The notes beneath the pieces were generated by a model. The model was given only the letters and a program-made list of their open reading frames with translations. It searched no databases and was not told where the DNA came from. DNA of 64,000 nt from Actinomycetota bacterium (GTDB taxonomy: Bacteria > Actinomycetota > Actinomycetes > Streptosporangiales > Streptosporangiaceae), in contig DAHVDE010000014.1 in NCBI GenBank assembly GCA_027313705.1, positions 1 to 64,000 of the forward strand, read 5' to 3'. Positions 8,493 through 17,043 of this stretch are shown here, piece after piece. Each line of letters starts with the position of its first letter. Position 1 is the first letter of the stretch. A program made the translations under genes and the position numbers.

Positions 8493-9989
8493 TTAGCTCG
8501 CTTTCGTCGCTATCGCGCGCAGTCGTACCGCAGCCAGGATTACCGCGATCGCGATCGCGTCGAATACGGCGGCGGTGGCGAAGGAGACGGCGACACCGTG
8601 GGAGAGTACCAGCCTGGCCTCCGCAAGTGCGGTCGCCTGACGCGGCACCTGGTGAGCCGCGTGCCCGTAGACCGTGACCAGGGCGGCGAGCCCGAGCGCG
8701 CCGCCGACCTGCTGGGTGACGTTGACCATCGCCGATGCGGCGCCCGAATCTGCCGGGTCAACCCCCGCGAGGGAGGCCGTGGTCAGCGGCACGAAGGCGA
8801 GTCCCATGCCGAAGCCCATCAGCAGCATCGGACCGAGCACGCCTGGCCAGTAGGTCGTGGCGGGAGAAAGCTGGCCGAGCCAGGCGAGGCCGCCTACCGC
8901 AGGCGCCAGTCCGGCCAGCATCAGCTGCCTGGCTCCCATCCGGTTCATCAGCCTCGGCGCTAGCCGGGAGACCGCGAACAAGGCGACGGTCATCGGCAGG
9001 AACGCCAGGCCAGCCTTGACCGGGCTGAAGCCGAGCACGTCCTGTATGAACTGGGTGAGGAAGAAGAACGTGCCGAACATGGCGCCGACGATCAGCACCC
9101 TGGCGAGGTAGGAGCCGACTCTGGTCCGGTCGGCGAGCAGGCGCAGCGGCATGATCGGCTGCGCGGACGTCGCCTCGGTCGCCACGAACGCGGCGAGCAG
9201 TACGGCCGATACGCCGAACGCCGCGAGCGTCACCGGGTCGGTCCAGCCGTTAGATGCCGCCCTGATGAAGGCATAGACCAGGGCCGTGACTCCGGCTGTC
9301 GAGGTCAGTGCCCCCTGGAAGTCGAACTTGCCGCGCTTCCTTGCCGATTCTGGCAGGAAACGCGGGCCGAAGATCAGGACGGCCGCGCCGACCGGTACGT
9401 TGACGAAGAATACCCAGCGCCAGGACGCCCAGGAAGTGATCAGGCCGCCGAGCACGAGCCCGAGCGAGGCGCCGCCGGTGATCACGCCGGTGAACAGGGC
9501 GAGGGCACGAGTACGGGCCCGGCCTTCAGGAACGCTGGCCACGATCGTGGCCAGCGTGGCCGGGGTGGCGAACGCGGCGCCGATCCCCTGGAGTGCCCGC
9601 GCCGCCAGCAGTTCGGTCGCGTTCACCGCCAGCCCGCCTGCCAGCGAGGCGAGCGTGAACAGGGCAAGGCCGCCGAGGAACACCCGGCGCCTGCCGAGAA
9701 TGTCGCCGGCCCGGCCGCCGAGCAGCAGCAGGCCGCCGAAGGTGAGCGAGTAGGAGTTCAGTACCCACGAAAGGCCGGCCGCGGACAGGTGCAGGCCGTG
9801 AGCGATGCCGGGCAGGGCGATATTCACCACGGTGGCGTCAAGGATGATCATCAGCTGCGCGCACAGCACGATCGCGAGGGTGAGGCCGAAGCGGCCCTGG
9901 CCTGACTCTGCTCGTTGCTTCCCGTGTTTCCTGGGTGGTTCAGTGATCTTGAGGTCGGTGATAGGTCGCGTCGCTGACTGTGACGACAT
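8493..9989 (-). CDS. MFS drug exporter, DHA2 (EmrB/QacA) family, 14 TM
   Basis: 498 aa. Fourteen hydrophobic segments can be picked out. Motif A is GGRAGDILGRRRVF near residue 91, and DATVVNIALPGIAHGL near residue 52 is typical of TM1 of DHA2 proton antiporters. Family members export dyes, antiseptics and antibiotics. It is divergent from a TetR gene, and its promoter holds two identical-arm palindromes, so it is a classic repressor-pump pair. The N-terminal 30 residues are hydrophilic. Confidence 0.92.
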   Translation of the reverse strand: MSSQSATRPITDLKITEPPRKHGKQRAESGQGRFGLTLAIVLCAQLMIILDATVVNIALPGIAHGLHLSAAGLSWVLNSYSLTFGGLLLLGGRAGDILGRRRVFLGGLALFTLASLAGGLAVNATELLAARALQGIGAAFATPATLATIVASVPEGRARTRALALFTGVITGGASLGLVLGGLITSWASWRWVFFVNVPVGAAVLIFGPRFLPESARKRGKFDFQGALTSTAGVTALVYAFIRAASNGWTDPVTLAAFGVSAVLLAAFVATEATSAQPIMPLRLLADRTRVGSYLARVLIVGAMFGTFFFLTQFIQDVLGFSPVKAGLAFLPMTVALFAVSRLAPRLMNRMGARQLMLAGLAPAVGGLAWLGQLSPATTYWPGVLGPMLLMGFGMGLAFVPLTTASLAGVDPADSGAASAMVNVTQQVGGALGLAALVTVYGHAAHQVPRQATALAEARLVLSHGVAVSFATAAVFDAIAIAVILAAVRLRAIATKAS

Positions 9990-10087
9990 GATGTCCTTTC
10001 GAAGGCCGCAATGCCTGACGACATGCTTGGCAGTGCCAGGCCGGCGTGATCACTGGCCGGCGTGACCAGGATGAGCTAACCTGAAAT

Positions 10088-10102
10088 CGGAGGTCCCCTC
10101 CG
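10088..10102. promoter_or_regulatory. TetR operator site 1 (CGGAGG-N3-CCTCCG)
   Basis: CGGAGG TCC CCTCCG is a perfect 6-bp-arm palindrome. It has the same arms as the site at 10112-10126, centre to centre 24 bp. It lies just downstream of the pump -10, covering the likely +1. Outer flanks AAAT and ATTT extend the symmetry across both sites. Confidence 0.75.
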
Positions 10103-10105
10103 GTA

Positions 10106-10134
10106 ACTATACGGAGGCACCCTCCGATTTGCAA
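10106..10134 (-). promoter_or_regulatory. Promoter of the efflux pump gene
   Basis: On the minus strand TTGCAA (10134-10129) and TATAGT (10111-10106) are separated by exactly 17 bp, a near-consensus sigma-70-type promoter. One operator palindrome fills the spacer and a second lies over the expected transcription start, explaining repression by the adjacent TetR protein. Confidence 0.7.
10112..10126. promoter_or_regulatory. TetR operator site 2 (CGGAGG-N3-CCTCCG)
   Basis: CGGAGG CAC CCTCCG lies within the 17-bp spacer of the pump promoter. Two sites 24 bp apart suggest cooperative binding of two TetR dimers and joint control of pump and repressor. Confidence 0.75.
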
Positions 10135-10156
10135 GCCTGGAAGGTGGCGTTGGGTC

Positions 10157-10780
10157 ATGAACACCGTCGAGTCGGCTGCTGCCCGGATGGCTGCGGGCGT
10201 GGATCAGCTCAGGTCGGCCCGCCCGGAAGCGATGCGTGCCGACGCCAGGCGCAACTATGACCGCTTGCTCGACGCGGCGGCCGCAGCCTTCGCCGAGCGC
10301 GGTAGCGACGACGTCTCGCTCGAGGAAATCGCCCGCCGTGCCGGTGTCGGGATCGGCACTCTGTACCGGCATTTCCCGACCAGGCCGGCGCTGCTCGAAG
10401 CCGTCTACCGCGAGCAGGTGGAGGTGCTCGGCGCGCGGGCGGTCACGTTGCTCGGGTCGCGATCGCCTGCCGGGGCACTAGCCGAGTGGGTACGGGCACT
10501 GGCCGAGTTCGGTATCACCAAGCAGGGCCTCAGCCGGGAATTGATGGCGGACTCGCCGTTCATGCCGGCCTGCAAGACCGTCATCACGGAATCTTCGAAC
10601 GCCTTGGTCGAGCAGGCCAGGATGGCCGGCGTGCTCAGGGCGCAAGTTACCGGTATCGAGCTGTACCGGATGGTGCACGGGCTGGTCATGGCCGTCAGCG
10701 CCGGCCCAGGCGATCCGACGCTGCTCGACCGGCTGCTTGCTGTCATGCTGGCCGGCCTGCTCGCCGAGGCTCCCTCCTGA
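10157..10780 (+). CDS. TetR-family repressor of the adjacent efflux pump
   Basis: 207 aa. HTH domain at residues about 25-85 with SLEEIARRAGVGIGTLYRHFPTR; the C-terminal effector domain ends MLAGLLAEAPS. The start ATG has GGAAGGTGG about 9 nt upstream. It is divergent from the DHA2 exporter, with twin palindromes between them. The ligand is presumably a pump substrate but cannot be read from sequence. Confidence 0.9.
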   Translation: MNTVESAAARMAAGVDQLRSARPEAMRADARRNYDRLLDAAAAAFAERGSDDVSLEEIARRAGVGIGTLYRHFPTRPALLEAVYREQVEVLGARAVTLLGSRSPAGALAEWVRALAEFGITKQGLSRELMADSPFMPACKTVITESSNALVEQARMAGVLRAQVTGIELYRMVHGLVMAVSAGPGDPTLLDRLLAVMLAGLLAEAPS

Positions 10781-10798
10781 GCCGTTCGCTTTGCTGCG

Positions 10799-10814
10799 GG
10801 CGGCTTACGCCGCC
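10799..10814 (+). terminator. Hairpin after the TetR gene
   Basis: GGCGGC-TTAC-GCCGCC, 19 nt after the TGA, forms a short, strong stem. There is no clear T-run, so confidence is limited. Confidence 0.4.
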
Positions 10815-10966
10815 GTGACTCGGGTTCTCGTGCGGCCTTCGGCAACGCCGGCCGATGAGTTTCTTGCTGATATGCAGAAAAGAAGCGGAATCGCTTTGCG
10901 GCAATGTTCCGTTGTGCAACAGTATTGGGGCTCGAGTCGGCCGGTCAGGTGCGGGAGGAAATTAAG

Positions 10967-11830
10967 ATGCGAAAACTTTTCATAGCGGTCGCCGCCGTGG
11001 CCGCTGTCGTGGGATCGGCGGGCACGGCGCTGGCCGTGAGCGGGGGTTCTTCGCCCACCGTGTACAGCGGTTGCATAGCGGGGAAGAACAGGGCGCTGGT
11101 CAACGTCCGTAAGGCAACCTCGGTGAAATGCGCGAACGGCGAGATCGAGATCTCGTGGAACCAGGCCGGCCCGAAGGGCGCGACCGGCGCCAGGGGACCG
11201 CAGGGACCCGCCGGGCCGCCAGGGAAAGCACAGCCGGTAATGGTCGTCGCCGAGTTCACCCTGACCGGCCGTGACGACAGCGGCGCCGCGGGCAACTGGG
11301 CCAAGGACGACATCACCAGGACCGTGACCCTGATCAGGCAAGGCGCGGTGCCGGTAAGCGACTGCAGCGACACCGCCACGGTCTGCTACTTCTACACCGA
11401 GACCATCTCAGACACGGGCTCGTTCACGACCGACACAGGGGCGGATACACCCAACCAGGGATGCACCGAGCCTAACGGTGCGACGTGCTCTGGCCTCACT
11501 ATCCAGGGCACCCTCGTGGGCAGCATGACCGGCGGGGGAAACCAGGAGTTCTACGCCAACAAGGCGTTCCCGAAGTCGCCGAGTACGCTCTCCTATACCG
11601 GGAATGCGCCGACCGACACTACCGACTGGTACAAGCTGTTCTTCCCGGCCGGCACCATTTTCGGGCTGGCTTCTGGTTCCTCGGCCGGAGAACCGTGGAC
11701 CAGCTGGTCCTGGAGCTACTCCGCGCCTACGACCTGCGAAACGTGGACCGACGCATACAACAACGGCGCGGGTGACGGAACTTTCGCCGCCGACGGCAAC
11801 ATCGCCGGCCTCAACCAGTGCAAGGGATAG
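10967..11830 (+). CDS. Secreted protein with a short collagen-like segment, function unknown
   Basis: 287 aa from ATG 10967, with GGGAGG 8 nt upstream. Residues 1-24 are a classical Sec signal peptide (MRKLFIAVAAVAAVVGSAG then TALA). The mature start has two cysteines (YSGCIAG, VKCANG). Residues about 65-86 are Gly-X-Y triplets (GPKGATGARGPQGPAGPPGK). The rest is a Thr/Ser/Gly-rich domain with paired cysteines (DCSDTATVC, GCTEPNGATC) likely to form disulfides outside the cell. The N-terminal part with the collagen tail resembles many actinobacterial surface proteins; I do not recognise the C-terminal domain. Confidence 0.85.
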   Translation: MRKLFIAVAAVAAVVGSAGTALAVSGGSSPTVYSGCIAGKNRALVNVRKATSVKCANGEIEISWNQAGPKGATGARGPQGPAGPPGKAQPVMVVAEFTLTGRDDSGAAGNWAKDDITRTVTLIRQGAVPVSDCSDTATVCYFYTETISDTGSFTTDTGADTPNQGCTEPNGATCSGLTIQGTLVGSMTGGGNQEFYANKAFPKSPSTLSYTGNAPTDTTDWYKLFFPAGTIFGLASGSSAGEPWTSWSWSYSAPTTCETWTDAYNNGAGDGTFAADGNIAGLNQCKG

Positions 11831-11848
11831 GACGCTAGCGAGATCAGA

Positions 11849-11889
11849 CCTAAAGGGCCGTGCTCCCGCCTGGGGCGCGGCCCTTTAGG
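11849..11889 (+). terminator. Strong hairpin terminator after the secreted protein gene
   Basis: CCTAAAGGGCCG (11849-11860) pairs perfectly with CGGCCCTTTAGG (11878-11889), followed by CTGTTT. It lies 19 nt after the stop codon. Confidence 0.8.
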
Positions 11890-11960
11890 CTGTTTGCGCG
11901 GTTCGTGCCCGGCGGGCGGTGCCTGCGGTGCGGCGGCCAAGCCACGGAGGAGGCGATCGG

Positions 11961-13745
11961 ATGCTGACCACGGCAGACAAGGAGACACTGCGCCTTAGGT
12001 ACCTGGCGGAGCGTGACAAGCGGCTGCGCCCTGACGGCAACGATCAGTACCTCAGGCTGACCGGAGATCTCGCGCATTTCGTGGTCGACCCGTACACGCC
12101 AAGGACCGAGCGGGCGCCGCTTGACGACTTCATCACGGTGGTCTGCGTGGGCGGCGGGTTCGCCGGCCTGGTGACCGGCGCCAGGCTGCGGCAGGCCGGG
12201 CTTGACGTCCGGGTGATCGAGAAGGGCGGCGGCTTCGGCGGTACCTGGTACTGGAACCGCTACCCTGGCGCGCAATGCGACACCGCCTCGATGGTGTACC
12301 TGCCGCTGCTGGAAGAAACCGGGCACATGCCCACGGAAAAGTACGTGCACGGCCCGGAGATCCTGGCCCACTGTCAGCGGATCGCCAGGCAGTTCGGCCT
12401 TTACGAAGATGCCTTGTTCCACACCGAGGTGACCGGGCTCGCCTGGGATGAGGCCAGGTCGGTATGGATCGTGGCAACCGACAGGGGCGACCGGCTGACG
12501 GCGCGGTTCGTGGTGCTCGGGACCGGCCCGCTGAGCGTGCCCAAACTGCCTGGTATTCCCGGAATAGGCTCATTCCTCGGGCACTCGTTCCACACCAGTC
12601 GCTGGGATTACGCCTACACCGGCGGCGACGCCGAGGGCGCGCCCATGGACAGGCTCGCGGACAAGCGGGTCGGCATCATCGGCACCGGGGCCACGGCCGT
12701 GCAGTGCGTGCCGCACCTGGCGCGAGCCTGCCGCGAACTGCGGGTGTTCCAGCGGACACCCTCGTCGGTTGACGTCAGGGGCAATCATCTGATCGACCCT
12801 GAGTGGTTCGCGTCGGTCGCGGCACCTGGCTGGCAGCGGCGGTGGCTGGAGAACTTCACCGCCAACCAGTCGGGCGGCGAAGCGGACGATGACCTGGTGA
12901 TGGACGGCTGGACCGACATCGCCAGGCGGATCCGCGCGAGGGTCGAGGCGTTGCCGCCCGACGCCCGGGACCTCGGCGCCCTGCTCGCCGCGGTCGAGGA
13001 CTCTGACTTCGAGAAGATGGAAGAGATCCGAGCCCGCGCCGACGCCGTCGTCGCCGATCGCGAGACCGCGCAGCGCCTGAAGGCCTGGTACCGCCAGTTG
13101 TGCAAACGGCCATGCTTCCACGACGAATACCTTCAGGCCTTCAACAACCCGAGCGCGCACCTGATCGACACCGACGGCAAGGGAGTCGAGCGGATCACAC
13201 CGGACGGCGTGGTCGTCGCGGGCCGGGAATACCCGCTGGACTGCCTTATCTACGCCTCAGGGTTCGAGGTCGGCACCGACTACGCCAGGCGGGCCGGCTT
13301 CGAGGTAACCGGGAAAGCCGGCCTTACGCTATCTGAGTACTGGGCGGACGGCATGCGCACCTTGCACGGGATTCACGTGCGCGGTTTTCCCAACCTGCTT
13401 TTCGTGCAGCCAACCCACGGTGCCAACCTGATCTCCAATATCCCGCACAACATCGTGGACTCGGCCGCCACCATCGCCCTTGTCGCGAGGCACGCGCGTG
13501 ATAACGGCTGCACCGAGGTCGAGCCCGTGCCCGAGGCAGAAGAAGACTGGGTGGCGCTGGTGAGAAGCGGACCGGAAAGCCTGATCGGCGGAGCGGACTG
13601 CACGCCTGGTTACTACAACAACGAGGGCAGGGAATCGCGGTTCTTCCTTGGCGAGGGATACCCCTACGGTCCGAGTGCCTACTTCGAGTACATCAGTCAA
13701 TGGCGGGCATCGGGCACCTTCGCTGGCCTCGAATTCCGCCGGTAA
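11961..13745 (+). CDS. Flavin-dependent Baeyer-Villiger-type monooxygenase
   Basis: 594 aa from ATG 11961, preceded by GGAGGAGG at 11947. FAD-binding Rossmann motif VGGGFAGLVTGARL is near residue 63; NADPH-binding motif IIGTGATAVQCVPHLA is near 239. The type I BVMO fingerprint F-x-G-x3-H-x3-W-D is present as FLGHSFHTSRWD near residue 204, and GGTWYWNRYPGAQCD is also characteristic. Such enzymes insert oxygen next to a ketone using NADPH and O2. It is a lone gene between a terminator and a convergent lipoprotein gene, so the substrate is unknown. About 70 extra N-terminal residues precede the FAD domain, as in longer BVMOs of the cyclopentadecanone/PAMO group. Confidence 0.9.
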   Translation: MLTTADKETLRLRYLAERDKRLRPDGNDQYLRLTGDLAHFVVDPYTPRTERAPLDDFITVVCVGGGFAGLVTGARLRQAGLDVRVIEKGGGFGGTWYWNRYPGAQCDTASMVYLPLLEETGHMPTEKYVHGPEILAHCQRIARQFGLYEDALFHTEVTGLAWDEARSVWIVATDRGDRLTARFVVLGTGPLSVPKLPGIPGIGSFLGHSFHTSRWDYAYTGGDAEGAPMDRLADKRVGIIGTGATAVQCVPHLARACRELRVFQRTPSSVDVRGNHLIDPEWFASVAAPGWQRRWLENFTANQSGGEADDDLVMDGWTDIARRIRARVEALPPDARDLGALLAAVEDSDFEKMEEIRARADAVVADRETAQRLKAWYRQLCKRPCFHDEYLQAFNNPSAHLIDTDGKGVERITPDGVVVAGREYPLDCLIYASGFEVGTDYARRAGFEVTGKAGLTLSEYWADGMRTLHGIHVRGFPNLLFVQPTHGANLISNIPHNIVDSAATIALVARHARDNGCTEVEPVPEAEEDWVALVRSGPESLIGGADCTPGYYNNEGRESRFFLGEGYPYGPSAYFEYISQWRASGTFAGLEFRR

Positions 13746-13752
13746 GTCGCGG

Positions 13753-14904
13753 CTAAGGTGCGGTGACGATTGCGGTGCTGGAGAAGGCACCGCAATCGGT
13801 GCCCTTGCAGGCTTGCAGCTTGAAGGCGTAGACATCGCCGGCGATCAGCAGTCCGGCCCGCCACGGGTCCTGCGCCGGTGACAGCGGAAACGGCAGCCGC
13901 TTGAAGCTGGCGGCTTTCCTGGTCACATTCTTTTCGTAGACGACGTAGCCATTAGCGCCAGGCACCAGCGTCCAGAGCAGTACCGCCTGGTCGGGCGTGA
14001 GCGATGGCCGCACGGTCAGCCGGGGCGAGGTCAGCGGCCCTACGGGCATGACGGGGTAGGGCCTTGGGTAGGGCTTGCCGAGGCCGAACCTGCGCGCCAG
14101 TGCATCGGCGAACGCGACCGCGATCTTGATCTGGCCGTTCGTGTTGGGGTGCGTGCCGTCCCATAGATCTCTGGCCACGCTGATGCCCGGCACGTCGTTG
14201 GCGACCGCGATAGGCGACGCGGCAGTCGACTCTTTCGCCGCGGTCGAGATAATGGTCACGTTGTAGGCGGCGACTGCGGCGGCGAAGGCATGACTGGTTT
14301 GCTCGTGGATATCGGGCGGCACCAGGCCAAGGACGATCTTGATAGCCGGGCTGGCGGCGCGGGCGGCGGCGATGAAACCGGCCAGGTTCGCGGCCATGCC
14401 CGCTTGACTGATGCCGTACCAGAACAAGTCATTAAGGCCTAGCAGCATCAGCAAGTAATCGGGCCGGTAAATGCTCACCAGATGGCCGATCTCAGTTTTC
14501 TCGCGGAAGAGCGTCAGGCCCCAGATGGCGTCGTTAGCGTGCTCGAAATCGGGGTTAGCATAGCTTTGATCCATCTGGCGGCCGGTCACGTTGTTGTAAA
14601 GCCAGCCGTAGGGCCCGACCATAGCCGGCCTGATCCCGTCGGCTCGCAGATGCTCGCACAGCCAGTATTGCCAGGTGTAGTCGCCGGCACTGCCCTGGGT
14701 AATCGAGTCGCCGACTATCATGATCCGCGGACCGGAGGTTGCCTGCCCGTCGATGACGGGCGCGGCACCGTGGTGTGCGGCCTGCCTCGCTCCCGCGTGC
14801 GGTGCAGGTGCCGCGGCCGGACCCTGGCACCCGGCGGCCGCGGCGAGGGTGACCGCGGCCAGCGCGGCCAGGTGACGCCGCGAGTTGCTTCGCCGAAATA
14901 GCAC
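13753..14904 (-). CDS. SGNH/GDSL-family hydrolase, putative lipoprotein
   Basis: 383 aa. The N-terminus has basic residues, a hydrophobic stretch and a lipobox-like AAAAGC near residue 26, so the protein is probably lipid-anchored. SGNH blocks: IVGDSITQGS (block I, nucleophile Ser), GLND (block III) and WDGTHPN (block V with Asp and His). The C-terminal 100 residues (LTPDQAVLLWTLVPGANGYVVYE onward) look like a fibronectin-III-type beta module. Esterase or deacetylase activity on extracellular carbohydrate or lipid is likely; the substrate is not known. It is convergent with the monooxygenase gene. Confidence 0.85.
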   Translation of the reverse strand: MLFRRSNSRRHLAALAAVTLAAAAGCQGPAAAPAPHAGARQAAHHGAAPVIDGQATSGPRIMIVGDSITQGSAGDYTWQYWLCEHLRADGIRPAMVGPYGWLYNNVTGRQMDQSYANPDFEHANDAIWGLTLFREKTEIGHLVSIYRPDYLLMLLGLNDLFWYGISQAGMAANLAGFIAAARAASPAIKIVLGLVPPDIHEQTSHAFAAAVAAYNVTIISTAAKESTAASPIAVANDVPGISVARDLWDGTHPNTNGQIKIAVAFADALARRFGLGKPYPRPYPVMPVGPLTSPRLTVRPSLTPDQAVLLWTLVPGANGYVVYEKNVTRKAASFKRLPFPLSPAQDPWRAGLLIAGDVYAFKLQACKGTDCGAFSSTAIVTAP

Positions 14905-14998
14905 TGATTCACCTCACCAGGACTTCGCGAGCATAGTGGTTGCCGCGAACCGGCGGGGTGGCAATGCCTTCCGGCGAAGAACCCGAGGGGCGCCGCCG

Positions 14999-16069
14999 TC
15001 AGCGCGCCTGGCTTCTGCCTGCCCTCCCGCGCGCCGCGTAGTACCGCCGGTAGATGACCTTGTAAAGAGGGATCAGGCGGGGTATCCGGTTGATGCCTGG
15101 TATCCAGGGCGCGAACATGGGCAGCAGGAAGCCGAGAAGAGTCATGAGCAGGCCCACGTCGAGGTCGAGGTTGGAGTTGCCGGTCGGGTCGAGGAACGGG
15201 AGCTGGTACATCCCTGAGTAGAGCCAGAGCCATACCTGGCCGGGAAAGTTCCAGACCTCGTTCATGACGCCCCACTGCGAGCCGATGATGCCCTGCGCCT
15301 TAGCGATCTTGAACCAGAGCGAACCATCGCTGAAGAACATGGTCCCCTGGTAGGTATCGGTGCTGATTTGCTGCTGGCTGCCCTGGAGATAGCCGTCGAG
15401 CGCGCCGCTGTGGGCGGCGAGCAGTTCGGCCGTGACTAGTTCCCTGACCGGCCCGTAGTCACCTGGCGGCACCGTTATCGAGGTGGGCGTTATCCTGGCG
15501 CTCCTGGCGGTCAGTGCCTTCGCGAAGTTTGCCAGCCAGTGCTGCTGGGTTGCCGAGGCCAGCTTGGCCCCTGGCGCTCCCGGCGCGAAGTCACCCCCGG
15601 CGGCCTCGTACCGCCTGACGGCGAGCGCGGCCCTGGTGCTGTAGGGCGCTACGAGTTGCGATACCGGCGCAAGCACGAAATCCTTCGCGGTATTGACCGG
15701 CAGGGTCAGGCCGAAGATGTCCTTGGCTATCACGGCGGGCTTGATGCCGATGAACTCTTGCGAGTCTCCTGTCGTGGTGAACGGCGGCCCGTAACCGGCC
15801 GTCGTGCTGCTGCCCTGCAACTCGCTGACCGCGGTTGCCGCCAGGTCAGCGGGATCGCTGGTGTCCCAGTACCTTGCGCTGAAAGCCTGCCCGGCCGGGC
15901 TCTTGCCACCACCGGGGTAGGTAAGCCCGGCATCGGGTGATCCCCAGATGATCGCCGCGGCGACGCAGAGCAGCGTGACGAGCACCACCGCGATGGTGCC
16001 TTCCGCGATCAGGTCGTAAGAACGCTCGGGTCCTGTCCAGGTCCTGAGCGGATGCCGGCTGCCGCTCAT
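14999..16069 (-). CDS. Membrane protein of the cytochrome b operon, function unknown
   Basis: 356 aa. The start ATG at 16069 overlaps the upstream cytochrome b stop as ATGA. A TM segment at residues about 20-45 (TIAVVLVTLLCVAAAIIWG) is followed by a 250-residue probably extracytoplasmic domain and a second TM near residue 315 (LLMTLLGFLLPMFAPWIPG). It ends in a basic tail. No CXXCH heme motif or Rieske cysteine motif is present. I recognise no family. Its place suggests a partner subunit of the b-type cytochrome, perhaps taking the role of the usual electron-transfer subunits. Confidence 0.8.
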   Translation of the reverse strand: MSGSRHPLRTWTGPERSYDLIAEGTIAVVLVTLLCVAAAIIWGSPDAGLTYPGGGKSPAGQAFSARYWDTSDPADLAATAVSELQGSSTTAGYGPPFTTTGDSQEFIGIKPAVIAKDIFGLTLPVNTAKDFVLAPVSQLVAPYSTRAALAVRRYEAAGGDFAPGAPGAKLASATQQHWLANFAKALTARSARITPTSITVPPGDYGPVRELVTAELLAAHSGALDGYLQGSQQQISTDTYQGTMFFSDGSLWFKIAKAQGIIGSQWGVMNEVWNFPGQVWLWLYSGMYQLPFLDPTGNSNLDLDVGLLMTLLGFLLPMFAPWIPGINRIPRLIPLYKVIYRRYYAARGRAGRSQAR

Positions 16070-16779
16070 TGCCCGGCCGCCCTTACCTGGCCATCGGTCA
16101 GATCGGGCACCTCGAGAGCTTCCTCGCCAGGCGGCGGCACCACGCCGCGACGCCTGACCAGGCCAAGATGGAGCGTGACGACCAGGACGAGCAACGTCAC
16201 GGTGAGGACCACGTGCAAGGTGAACTGCTGTCCGGCGTCCATCACGTTCCAGATCGCCCCGAGGCCGAGCGCGTTGAACGCGTCCTTGGCCTGCTGCGCG
16301 ATCCACTGGCTATCCCAGTTGGTCATCATCAAGAATCCGGTAAATGACGTGAGTATGCCGAGTATGAAGCAGAGCACGCCGGTAATCCAGGTCCAGCCGC
16401 GGCCACCGCGCCAGGCCATGATGAAGAAGTTGAAAATGAAATGGACGGCCATGAAGAGGAAGAAGAGCTGCACGCTCCAGAAATGAACGCTGTTCATGAA
16501 CGCGCCGAACGAGTTGGTATGCCAGAAAGAGACGCCGCCGAGGGCGATCAGGGCGCCGCTCAGCACCGCAACGACGAGACCGGCGAGCGCGAGCACGCCC
16601 ATCGCGTAAAGCAGGGAAGACACGTAAGCTGGCTCGCGGTCTGGCAGTAGCTTGCGCAGCGGGTAATTGCGGACCAAGGCGCCGCGAAGCCACGGGCTCG
16701 GGTGCGACCAGGAGAACCTGGCCTCCTGGTCGGACGGTCTTTCCTGGCCAGGCGGCCAGGAAGCCGCAGACCCGCTCAT
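16066..16779 (-). CDS. Cytochrome b (b6-type N-terminal) domain protein
   Basis: 237 aa, four TM helices. Heme ligand pairs are readable: H-x13-H in VHFWSVQLFFLFMAVHFIF and H-x14-H in LHVVLTVTLLVLVVTLHLG, the second spacing being typical of cytochrome b6 rather than mitochondrial b. TGFLMMTNWDSQW follows helix C. It lacks the C-terminal (subunit IV) half of full cytochrome b. It would carry two b hemes across the membrane for quinol oxidation. It overlaps the genes on both sides by 4 bp (ATGA). No Rieske or cytochrome c gene is nearby, which is unusual. Confidence 0.88.
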   Translation of the reverse strand: MSGSAASWPPGQERPSDQEARFSWSHPSPWLRGALVRNYPLRKLLPDREPAYVSSLLYAMGVLALAGLVVAVLSGALIALGGVSFWHTNSFGAFMNSVHFWSVQLFFLFMAVHFIFNFFIMAWRGGRGWTWITGVLCFILGILTSFTGFLMMTNWDSQWIAQQAKDAFNALGLGAIWNVMDAGQQFTLHVVLTVTLLVLVVTLHLGLVRRRGVVPPPGEEALEVPDLTDGQVRAAGQ

Positions 16780-16967
16780 CGCCGGTGCCCGCGCGGCCGC
16801 GCGGACCGGTCAGGAAGCCCAATGAGCAGGCCGGCCGCGAACAGCGCAACCACTAGAATTATCTCAATCAGGTTCGAGTTCTTGATCAGCACCCATCCGG
16901 CGCTGACCGCCGCGAAACCGCCGTTTCCGGTCAGGTCGAAGAAAGGACCCCAAAGCTGGTTTATCAC
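16776..16967 (-). CDS. Small single-TM protein, first gene of the cytochrome b operon
   Basis: 63 aa: one helix (LIEIILVVALFAAGLLIGLP, residues about 32-51) and a basic C-terminal tail. Its stop overlaps the cytochrome b start as ATGA. A GAAAGGAATGC stretch just upstream can serve as ribosome site. It is likely a small subunit of the membrane complex; no family recognised. Confidence 0.75.
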   Translation of the reverse strand: MINQLWGPFFDLTGNGGFAAVSAGWVLIKNSNLIEIILVVALFAAGLLIGLPDRSARPRGHRR

Positions 16968-17024
16968 TGCGCATTCCTTTCGCGATGCCGCCTGGCTGGC
17001 TCGTGATTGCGCCGTTGCCTGAGA

Positions 17025-17043
17025 ATAAGCTAGCGCAGCTTAT
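17025..17043 (-). terminator. Hairpin between the glycosyltransferase gene and the cytochrome b operon
   Basis: ATAAGCT and AGCTTAT (7-bp arms, 5-nt loop) begin at the glycosyltransferase stop codon on the minus strand and are followed there by TTCTC. It probably terminates or attenuates transcription reaching the cytochrome operon from upstream. Confidence 0.5.
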
